From Didymodactylos carnosus (Eukaryota > Rotifera > Eurotatoria > Philodinida > Philodinidae), in NCBI GenBank assembly GCA_905250885.1, contig CAJNOQ010000611.1, positions 1 to 45,318 of the forward strand: DNA of 45,318 nt, read 5' to 3'. The notes under the pieces are model-generated. The model was given only the letters and a program-made list of their open reading frames with translations. It made no database searches and had not been told where the DNA came from. Numbering within the stretch: position 1 is the stretch's first letter; each line of letters begins with the position of its first letter. Positions 24,458 through 34,005 of this stretch are shown here, in pieces. The translations under genes and the position numbers were made by a program.

Positions 24458-24716
24458 ATGACTAAAGATGCGGGAAACACCTTTTCATCACTCAATTCCG
24501 TTCAATTCTATCTGAAAACAAGTTCAACGACCTTAACTTCCTTATTTTCTACAGTCCTCTACACTTTTTTCTTATTTTCGGCAAATTTTTTATCAATCCT
24601 TCTTTTATGTTCTTTTTTATTACTCTTTTTGTGTTGTTTGGCTTGAGTCATTTGTTACAGGTCAGTGACCTTTGATGACTGTCACTTTTCGTGAATAAAA
24701 ACAGTCTTAGTCTTAG
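24458..24716 (+). mobile_element. Non-LTR retrotransposon 3' end, truncated
   Basis: A T/C-rich stretch leads to a conserved terminus: GGCTTGAGTCATT, a small hairpin AGGTCAGTGACCT, then ACTTTTCGTGAATAAA and a short CTTAGT-type tail. The same arrangement closes the element at 25790-26640. The shared 3' hairpin and simple-repeat tail fit a 5'-truncated LINE or a SINE borrowing its tail. Confidence 0.5.
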
Positions 24717-25789
24717 ATCATTGGGATACGTATATCCGACGAACAGTTAAAGAGAAACCTCTATCATGAGGATGTTTTATACGTATTTCATACATGTTCG
24801 CAATGTCTAGCTCCCACGCATACGAAGCGTACGTTTCGAACGTGTAGTGTATGAAACATCCGAAACGCGTATATTTCGCGTAAAGCCCCTTGGGACATTC
24901 TGTGAGATAAAAAGGTATAGTAAAAGTCAATAGAGTTGTACAAGGATAGTCGCGTATACACTAGTAAGTTGATCCTTATGCTTTCCTATATTGTTCTCCA
25001 CAAATGAATATGCATAAAGGTTTTGCTCGTCATTTTTAATAGTCCATTATCGGACGAATCAACTATGATATGTCATGGATGCAAAAAAATTAGTTTTAAA
25101 TTTTGCTTCTTTGTTGATAAAAGAGAACTGCAAACGTGAATCAACGTGAATCAATCAAACTATAGCGGGGGATTTCAAGAATCTTGTCTTCCATTTAAAA
25201 AATGTGTTCCATTTTCAAAATCATAATATAATAGGGCAGCAAAGAAAAGCGTATATTAAGCTGATGTTGATTTTTTTACGAGGATAAAGTATTTTTCTGT
25301 TTTAATTCAGTGAACTGGTTCATTAGCAATAAATCTTGGATGTAAACTGAACTTTTTTTAAAGCAATGGCGACCATCTTTATCGGGAAAAACTGGCGGCT
25401 AGAATAGAACAAACTAGCTCTGATTACTCACTCCATAGTCAGCATTATTAACCAAAAACAGAAAGTGAATCGAATGCTTCTAGAACAAATCTTTCATGAG
25501 GCATGACTTCCTTCAAAACAAAACTTTCTAGTTCTTTCAGACTTTTCAAATAGATTTTTTCACTGTGGGATCAACGTCAGTGAGAATTTTATAGTTAGAA
25601 TTTAAAATTCAATCAAAATTCACTTCACAGTTAGATTTACGGTTGGAAACACAGTGAGAATTTTAAAGTCACGGTGGCAATTACAGTGGATTTCAGCGGC
25701 AAGTTCGCTAGTCCACTGTACTATTAAAAATACTGATTGGGAGATCGAAATGAGTTTTCATTCTGAAACTTTAATTTCTGTCTGTTTTT
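24717..25789. other. Intergenic spacer
   Basis: 24720-24910 has several CG-containing palindromic words (CGAAACG, CGCGTATATTTCGCG). 25560-25720 carries repeated CAGTGAGAATTTTA units. No gene was recognised. Confidence 0.4.
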
Positions 25790-26640
25790 AGTAGTCGAAT
25801 TTCAATTTATTCTTCCTTCAATGTTTTTCCAACAACGGTATCTTAATAGCGTTCCTTTCTCTGTTGTTTCCTCTGTACGTTTTCTTGGTGTTCCCGCTTC
25901 ACACACGATCTGCGGTGAATTAAACATGCCAGAGACAGGCGTGTCTTTGGATTTGCCTCCCTGATGCTCAGCGTCAATTCTTTCTTTTCAATTTTTTTCC
26001 TCTACTTCAAAGTTGATTAGTGTTGTGTCTCGTATGACAGTTCTTGGCTCTCTTAATAAACTTGCTAGACATGTTACCACTCATAATTCTGACTATCGTT
26101 CGTCTAGCTCTTTACTTGTGACTCAGCCTTCTGTTCCAGGTCATTCTGTTCGCCATAAATATTTTTGGCTGGTATAATTTTTTAAAATTTATCGTCGTCG
26201 TAGTCGTCTTTCTACCTTATATCCAATTCACCATTTTGATTACTCTTCCTTACGCTGTCATCATTCGAAATGCGTTCGTGTAAACGGTTTTTTCTTCTTC
26301 TTTCTATGCATCTATTACCAACTGAAGTAAACTTCCAGAATCGGTTATTTGTCTTCCTTCCCTGTCATCGTTTAAAACAGCATTATCAAAATATCTTCCA
26401 CAGTAACGTTCACCGATGTCCTTAGTCAACTCTATTGTGTTATTCTTTTCTTTTTCCTTGTTTTATTTACATTGCTCTTTTTATTTTCCATATGTCTGTT
26501 CGCCGTTTCTTGGGTGTTCTTATTTTGTTTACTGTTGATCACTTCAACTTCTACTGTTTGCCTTGAGTCATTGTTATTATAGGTCCGGGACCTTTGATAA
26601 ATCTCATTTTTCGTGAATAAATTATATTTATCATTATAAA
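25790..26640 (+). mobile_element. Decayed non-LTR retrotransposon, 5'-truncated
   Basis: One frame near 25840-25925 reads YLNSVPFSVVSSVRFLGVP, which resembles the region following the palm of LINE reverse transcriptases (V..VRFLGV). Downstream frames are broken. The 3' end has TTGCCTTGAGTCATT, hairpin AGGTCCGGGACCT, TTTTTCGTGAATAAA and a TTATAA-rich tail, matching the terminus at 24630-24716. It is a non-functional remnant; superfamily uncertain (CR1/L2-like possible). Confidence 0.45.
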
Positions 26641-26688
26641 TTATAATAATAAATTATAATTCTATTATCATTAGGCAAAACGTACAAA

Positions 26689-26751
26689 TTGCAGTAGTGG
26701 ACTGTGGAGAATCACTTTGTTTAAAATTCTTGTTAAAAACATTGTTCTTCA
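26689..26751 (+). repeat. Dispersed coding repeat, copy 2 (CLKFLLKTL motif)
   Basis: See the copy at 23890-23957, in the opposite orientation. It lies between the retrotransposon tail and UFD1. Confidence 0.45.
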
Positions 26752-27006
26752 TGACCGATCCAATATTAATTGCGACTGATACATTAGGAAACGAAATGGT
26801 CAAACGAGCATTATAAATAATTCAAGTGGAAAAAGTTTTTGTTGGTGTGTAGATATTGCAATATAGCTAGAGTTTTCCATCTTCGATGTGCTGGACATAC
26901 CTTCTCCGTCTTGCTGTTTACCATTTGCATTGATCTTTAAAATTATATGTTTTTTTCTTCATTTTAGAACTGCAAGTTTTTCGTTATTTGAATCAGGTAT
27001 TTGATA

Positions 27007-28142
27007 ATGAGTTTACTTAATCCACAATTCCTTCAACAACATTTCGCTCATATGGCTGGTGGCGGCGGAACAGAAACATTTCACGCTGAATATAATTGTT
27101 ATTCAGCTATATTTCTAACCGATCGCGAACGTCCAAATGTTGAAAATGGTGGCAAAGTATTGTTACCGCAAACAGCATTAGAAGAATTAGCTGAACATGT
27201 AACAACTGTTATGTTATTCAGATTAAAAAACAAACGTCTTGATCGCATGACGCATGTTGGTGTATTTGAATTTCTTCCCAATACTGATACGAGTTGTTTT
27301 GTACCAAGTTGGATAATGAGACATTTATTATTGGAAGAAGGTGAACCAGTTGAATGTGAATATGTTACATTACCAACAGCTCGATTTGTACGTTTTCAAC
27401 CGCAATCAAAAGATTTTCTTGATATAACAAATCCAAAAGCGGTATTAGAAACAGCATTAAGAAATTTTAGTTGTTTAACCAAAGGTGATATGTTGGCAAT
27501 TAATTATCTTGATCGTAATTATGAATTATGTGTGTTAGAATTAAAACCAGCTGATGCTGTTAGTATAATTGAATGTGATATGGAAGTTGATTTTGCTCCA
27601 CCCATTGATTATGTTGAACCTAAATATGATACAACGTCTTCATTATCAACATCAACACCCAAAAGTAATGATATACCCATTCAAGGTGGTACAAATACTG
27701 AACAACAATATCCAAATAGCTTAAAAGCAACAACGTTTATGCCATTTCACGGACGTGGTAATCGTTTAGACGGAAAAACAAAAACAAAAGAAGGACATGA
27801 TTTACGTGAACAACAAACAAAATTACAAACAGCACAAATGTTGAATCAACAACGTGGTATGTAATGATAGCAACATAAAAATTGCTTATATCATACTTTT
27901 TTTAATTTTACGACAAGAAATATGAGCATAAAGAAAATAATTGCTAAATTCTGTTTTATTTGTTTGCAGGCATTCCCAACTATGAGTATGAATATGGTAC
28001 ATTACAATTTATCCATAATCCTTTGAGAAAAAATAAAGACGGTGATAAAGATAGTCAGAATACATCAGCAAGTGAAACATTTACTCCATTTTCTGGTGAA
28101 GGAAATATATTAAAACAGCCAAAATCACAACGAAGGCAATAA
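27007..28142 (+). CDS. UFD1: UFD1, p97/VCP cofactor for ER-associated degradation
   Basis: With NPL4 it recruits polyubiquitinated substrates to the p97/Cdc48 segregase. Two exons, 27007-27856 and 27970-28142, join in phase (CGTG/GTATGT ... GCAG/GC) to give 340 residues against about 307 in human. The N-terminal double-psi barrel region is strongly conserved: NGGKVLLPQTALEEL, DRMTHVGVFEF, FQPQSKDFLDITNPKAVLE, SIIECDMEVDF. Two SHP-type p97-binding motifs are present, PFHGRGNRLDG before the intron and PFSGEGNILK at the C-terminus, with GIPNYEYEYG between. The ATG at 27007 is the first in the exon after an AG at about 26967 or 26998, suggesting a spliced leader or 5' UTR intron. AATAAA lies at 28275. 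Confidence 0.96.
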
Positions 28143-28696
28143 CAGTAAACGTTTTTTCTTATTTCTTTTTTTTATCATTTGTTTTTTATTTATTTATTTG
28201 TTATAAGCAAGAAAAAAAGAAAGTAGATCTCTTTTTGCTTGACATTGTACAGGAAAGATTTTTTTATTAACGAAAATAAACACGGAGAATGTTTAACATT
28301 TTTATTTATTTATAGACGTTTAACGGAGAGCTACTCGAACATCGAAATATATACATAATCTTCAATATTTCTCTTTAGAAATTTATCTCAGTCTTCATGC
28401 TATTCAAAATCCTATAGAATCAAAGTTGCTTACTTTTGTAGGAGAAATTTTACGTTCGAAGATATTTTTCACTCTCAAATACGACTAAAAAGTAATTATT
28501 ATTCAACTGTTTAATATCTTCGATAGAAAGAACAATGAATTACTGTGCTACTATGAAATTTGAATAATGCCTTTTTGTAGACGTGAAATTTTTTATAAAT
28601 AACAGTGGAAAAATAATTTCATTTTTAGAAGAACTTGAGTCTTTTTAGAAACTAAACATGTTATTTGACGTTAATAAATTAATAATGTGTAAATGA
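28143..28696. other. Convergent 3' flanks of UFD1 and the proline-rich gene
   Basis: TTTATTTATTTATT runs at about 28186-28200 and 28300-28313 and AATAAA at 28275-28280. No open frame of note. Confidence 0.5.
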
Positions 28697-31069
28697 TTAA
28701 GAAAGATGTCCGTTTGTTAATGTTTCTAAAACGTTTCGAAATTCACCATCGGAATTAACACGTATGAGATTATCAGAATGTGATCGATAAGAAGTTGAAG
28801 ATGAATAAGGATGTAAAGATGTGGCATGACAACGTTGTTCAAATGCTGAAGTTATGTCAGTGTTAGTAATAAGATTGCGATGATCATATGAATTATGTGG
28901 TGATGAATAACCGTATAATGATGAACTATAAGGAGTTGATCGAGAATTAAAATAATTATCGTTACTGTAGTGAGATATATGTGACGGATAGTTGATCGGT
29001 ACTGGTGCTGATAATGAAGGTGGAGGAATTGCGCGAGATGCTTCATCAACCAGATATGTGAACTGAGGATTTGACCGATAAGAGTCTAATTCAGCTCCGT
29101 ACTGCATACGATAATGTTCGGGATCAGCACGAACGACACCTTGATTTATAAATTGTCGATCTATACGAGCATTCGGAGAATCATGTAAGATTAATTCGTT
29201 TCGTTCTCGTACAATACTAGAAAAAAAAGAAGGAATTATTATTCTCACTAGTCTAATGCGGTTAGCTGTATAGCTGCGAAGTTTTCATGGACAAATGTGT
29301 TTTTTTTCTAGAAAAATTTTTTCTTTACTGAAAACATATAACAAGATACAAATGTAACAAAAGTTTTAGTTTAGTACATGATTATTATCTCTTCTTAGTC
29401 GTTATCAACTTATTAAAATATAAAAAATCTTTGATTTTTCTCTTTATAGTTATTAATAGATGACTCGACTGCTTACTTATAAGGTGCTATGTCTCGTTCA
29501 TAGAATATTCTTCGATTTGGATTTTGACGATAGGGCAACCATCTTTCAATAACAATATCTCGAGGTTTTGGAGGTAGAGGAGCAAGACGTTCAACGACGA
29601 TCTGAATAAGAAATAATATATCAAATATTTTTATTGTTAGTAGTGCCAAACTTAAGTTTAGTGTACTATCAGTAGTAGAGGTTATCAGTAGTACAAATAA
29701 GTTCTAAAATCTTTTACACTTCGAGGTAGTCTGGCCGGTGGTGGAAGCAATTTTTCAACAACTTGTGTTGGTTGACGTGGTGGTATGGGAGGCGGTGCTT
29801 CTCTTAAAAAAAACAAGTTAAAGTTTAACGGTCCTCGTTGTGCATATGAATTAATAATTAATGAATAGAACAATTTTCATAAACTGACCTTAAAATCAGT
29901 GGTGGTGGTGTAATCGGTTGTGGAGGTCGTTGACGATACTATAATACATTATTTTATTACTTACAAATATAAGCTTAGCTAAGAAAAATTTTACGTACAC
30001 GTATTGGAGATTGAGGAGGTGGTGGAGGTGGTTGAATTTCACCTGAAATATCTCGTATACAAATTTAGTATTTGCGGAAGCTAAAGAGATTCGTCTTGTT
30101 TTTGTACTCACGGATAATAATTGGTCCAGGCGGTGGCGGAGTAGGAGGTTTAAGAAATCGTACGGAAATATTCTGTCGATATGTAATGAGATCATTTTGA
30201 AGACGCTTTTTGATAACTAATGGTGGTTGTTGAAAATGAACTAGATCCGTTCTAGATGATTGTGATGCCTCTGTAACTAATGGTAGCTGGTCTGAACCAT
30301 GAATAAATGAATTATATGAATCGTTACTAGTTGAACGAATTCGACATTGTTGTTCCCCATGATTGTTGTAAAATTGTGGCGATATTGATGATGATCGTAT
30401 CGCTGTTGTCGTAATCTCTGGTTGATTCAGTCTGTTGTCTTGTTCAATTATTGTATTTTTAGCAGATGACGGAGATGTGTTAAAAGTAGCTAGTGATTTA
30501 TTAGTGAATCCTGTTGTAGTGGTTGTAATGGATGGCTGTAATATATCGTTTGTTGTGTTAATAAAATTTATTGGGTTTGTTCTAGGCGAATGAACAGATC
30601 CTGTTTGCCATTCTGATGGTGTTGAAAGAATAGATGTTCTTGATGAATCAAAGTTATTCAACGAATCTATATTTGAAAAATTTGTTGAATTAAGTAGCTC
30701 TGTTTTCCAACCGTTGGGAACGTGTAATATATGTCCTTCGGGAAACAATTCGTCATTTATCGGAAATCCAGGTAGACTGAGAGATTCTGATCGTTGATGA
30801 ACTGCTGCATTATTAGCTGAATTTAAACTTTGCGTAGAATCTTGTCTAAACCGTCTATTTGTTGATGGCGAATAGATAAATTCACGTGTGGTACGTTGTT
30901 GCATATTTAATGGCTTATTTGTTGTTGCATTAGATACTTTATAACCTCCTAATCTTTCAAGATATCGTCGAAGTTGATATTCATCTTGGTTAGTTATCGT
31001 ATAATCCGTTTGATTGCGTGTATTAGTCTTGTTATATTGAACGTTATTGTTTGTTAGCAAATCGACCAT
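28697..31069 (-). CDS. Uncharacterised proline-rich protein with ERWLPY motif, six exons
   Basis: Exons 30112-31069, 29999-30042, 29889-29938, 29718-29802, 29477-29601 and 28697-29216 join in phase to about 593 residues. The first 300 residues are Ser/Thr/Asn-rich and look disordered. The middle (about 305-420) is a run of proline clusters and short charged phrases: FLKPPTPPPPGPIIIREI, PPPLILREAPPPIPPRQ, VVEKLLPPPARLPRS, then RLAPLPPKPRDIVIERWLPY. The C-terminal 170 residues include RADPEHYRMQYGAELDSY and a Tyr/Ser-rich tail. I cannot assign a family. Short (I/V)(I/V)ER/EK-P-rich repeats recall cytoskeletal or cortical proteins, but this is only an impression. The junction between exons 2 and 3 has competing donors; I chose the one that keeps the proline frame. 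No signal peptide or membrane segment. Confidence 0.7.
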
Positions 31070-32911
31070 TTTTTTATTGTCCGTATTTTTTCTAAAGCAT
31101 TTCTAGATGATAAATGTATGTTTAGTGTGGAATATAGTTATTCTATTCACACGAAAGAAAAAATTATCGATTGCATGTAAGGTTTTTCATACAGAGGAAG
31201 GTCAACGCGTAAACGGAAAAATTAGAAACGAGGTCGAAACATGCACACAGAAAACGGAAGATAAAGGTTAAAAACTATAAAAGATACAACTCACAATTAT
31301 TTTAATTACTAATTTTCTTCCACGATTCTTTCAATATATAAACAGATACCTGTTTGATTCTGATCATTATCGATCTTGAAGTAAATATGTTTTTAAAGTT
31401 TATTAATAAGATGTATAAATTGTGTAAATGTATAAATTTCCATACTAGATAATATTGACAGAACTATGTTAACTGACTTGTTTTGTCATATGTTGTTTTG
31501 TTATGCTATGACAGTTTTTAAAACTTCTTCTGTATCATCTTTGAAGTGAATAAGTTTCTGTTATTTCCTGCTAACATTTCTATGCATTTAAAATGATTTA
31601 CTCCATCATATAGTATCGATTATACGCTCGGAGTGCATGTATAATTCAGGGCTATTTGACTGTATAACACCAATAAAAATTGAAGGTGATTGTTTAAGTA
31701 TGAGATTACCTATAGTGACAAAGGATTTATCCGATAAAATCACTGTATCGTTAATACCTATTCGATAGAGACAACGCGATACAGAATGAATTATATTCTT
31801 TTATGAATTTTACTTGTTGAGGCTTAAACTGTATATTTCAAAAGTTTGTATCATACTCAGAACAAAACATTGATTGAAATCTCTGTTGCCTTACCTTCAT
31901 GCTTGAGCAAGTTTTTGTGGTTAATGGTAAAACATAACTCCATATTTAAGATAACCTTGCAAGGCCAATGGAAAAAGTGAAGAAAGAAATGTCTCTTCTA
32001 TCTCAGAAAAATTATGGAACTCATATAAAAACAAGATTTACTATCATCGGATTGATAATCTTTCTAATAAAATATATCTATCTCATTTAAATATCAGCAT
32101 CATAGTTTTATATTCGAATCAGACTTGATATATTAATTCATATGAAAACTTATCACTTTTACATTTGTTGAGAAGAAATGCATAGCATCTTCTACTAGGT
32201 CGGAGAAGATAATGAATTCAAGAAATATTATTTTAGCTAAAAATGTGCAACAGAAATGTGGTTAGATTATGTCTGATAAAGTATCTCTATTACCACTATA
32301 TAATAGCAAGTTCTCTGAGCAGTCAACTGTGGATGGTGGTTAACTTGAAAGGTGCAAAAAACGCAAGAAAAAGAAATTTTGTTGTTGAGACAAGCGGAAA
32401 ATTTTAATTAATGAATGAAGGTTGTCTACCAGATGCTTCGCTGTTTGCAGCAGTTCTGTAAGGTCTTAAGTAAAGTGCCCATATGGAAAAAAAGAATAGT
32501 TATTTAACATCTTTTAAGAAGTAAAATACCTCTATAGTTTGTTGATAAAGTTAGAATGAATCAATCATAAAGTTCAGCAACAATGTGAAGCTTGAGAAAA
32601 TTGATGTTTATGCAATTTTCAAATGTTTTTTATAAACAGAAGTTACTCATTGGATAAAAGTATCATAAAACTAATACGAAAATATCGATGACATCCATAC
32701 GTCGAAACATATTTTCGAAAATCCAGGAGCAGAAAAATTGCATCATCATCATCATCATCATCATTAAGACTTTGTACCCTTTTCTCCAAACTGTCTGTCT
32801 ACTCATGCAAATATGTATGATTTTCAAAAATATGTGCTATTTTTCATAAAGTTTTTCAATGCATCTTTTTTAGATGTTATATTAAAAAAAGTTATAGTGC
32901 ATATTTCAAGT
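31070..32911. other. Intergenic spacer between divergent genes
   Basis: 1.8 kb of AT-rich DNA between the 5' ends of the proline-rich gene (-) and LAMTOR2 (+). It holds a CAT trinucleotide microsatellite at 32740-32765. No coding or RNA gene signal was seen; promoters for both genes presumably lie here. Confidence 0.5.
32740..32765. repeat. (CAT)n microsatellite
   Basis: Eight tandem CAT units, about 150 bp upstream of LAMTOR2. Confidence 0.9.
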
Positions 32912-33504
32912 ATGTTAAAACCAAAGGCATTGAGTGACGTCTTAGCTCAAGTGACAGGTGGTGGTATTCAAAGTACAGTGTAAGAAAAAAAAGAGAACGA
33001 ATATTATGTTATAGTCTTGATTAGGCTGAATTTTAATATTTTTTCAGACTTTTGACGCGTGATGGTGCTTTGTTAGCCTATTCTGGATTTGATGGTGGAA
33101 AAGATGCAAAAATTATTGCTGCCATGGCGAGTAGTATGTGGGGAGCACATCAACGATCACGCACCCCATCCACAATTCGAAATGGTGTTGGTTCTGGCGA
33201 TCTTAACATGATTTTGCTGGATTCCGAAGTATGTATAAGACTAATTAATGAAAACAAAAAGAACTAAAAATCAATATTTTGTATTTCAGGAAGGAAAACT
33301 TGTCATTTCCGCGGTTGCCAATCAACTTTTATGTATGGTTTCTAAACCCAATGTCGAATTGGGCATTTTGAAAGCTAAAGTAAGTGTCTAAGTCAAGCTC
33401 AAACTAATTTCTATACAATATATTTTTTTGTATTATAATTATAGATGGATGCATTAACGTCATATTTACAAGAACCATTGCGTCAAGTATCACAAGGCAG
33501 TTGA
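32912..33504 (+). CDS. LAMTOR2: LAMTOR2 (p14), Ragulator subunit
   Basis: Roadblock/LC7-fold subunit that pairs with LAMTOR3 within Ragulator on late endosome/lysosome membranes, where the complex recruits Rag GTPases and mTORC1. Four exons, 32912-32979, 33048-33228, 33290-33379 and 33445-33504, splice in phase to 132 residues (human about 125). The order of conserved blocks matches LAMTOR2: MLKPKALSDVLAQ, GGIQSTV, DGALLAYSGFDG, AAMASSMWGAHQR, GKLVISAVANQLLCM, LGILKAK and YLQEPLRQV. The ATG is the expected first residue of the family. AATAAA at 33535-33540 is about 30 nt past the stop, so the 3' UTR is short. Confidence 0.95.
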
Positions 33505-34005
33505 TTAAACGTGTTAAAATATTTTCGGTATTTAAATAAATATCCGGTTGCTCTATTGATTTTTATATGTGCACGTCGAGTTAGCCATTCATTCAGCTCA
33601 GCCAGTTATTGATTTTTGTTTTTCTACTTGTTTTCTTGTTCAAATCATTTTATATTTCTTATGGCCGGTCCTTTTGTTGTTGGTCCTTATACATAGTGCA
33701 TGATCAGTTTCCGTTTCGGTTATTTTTTGTCATTTGCATTTTCTATACTATGATAGATGTTATCTGCTAATTCGCATATTCATTTTTGTTTTTTTTTGAC
33801 AACATGTTTTTGGACCTTCTTTATCTTCAAATAAAGTTGTTTTTGCATCGTCAGATGGAAATTTTACAATTCCAGTGTTGAATACCACTTTTTTATTGAA
33901 AGTAATTTTCGATTCCTATGTTTAATAATTTTAAAAACTTGTCAAAACGACATATGACACTCTTTCTCGATTCAAAAGCTCAAATATATTTTCTATTTTA
34001 GATAC
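33505..34005. other. Short spacer between LAMTOR2 and POLR3E
   Basis: Contains the LAMTOR2 polyadenylation signal, T-rich DNA and, at its right end, a pyrimidine-rich acceptor-like TATTTTAG at 33995-34002 immediately before the first POLR3E ATG. That could be a spliced-leader or 5' UTR intron acceptor. Confidence 0.45.

Noticed and set aside
24458-24646. Open frame with a strongly hydrophobic C-terminal half resembling a membrane segment
   Set aside because: It is the T/C-rich 3' region of a retroelement; the hydrophobicity is a by-product of pyrimidine richness.
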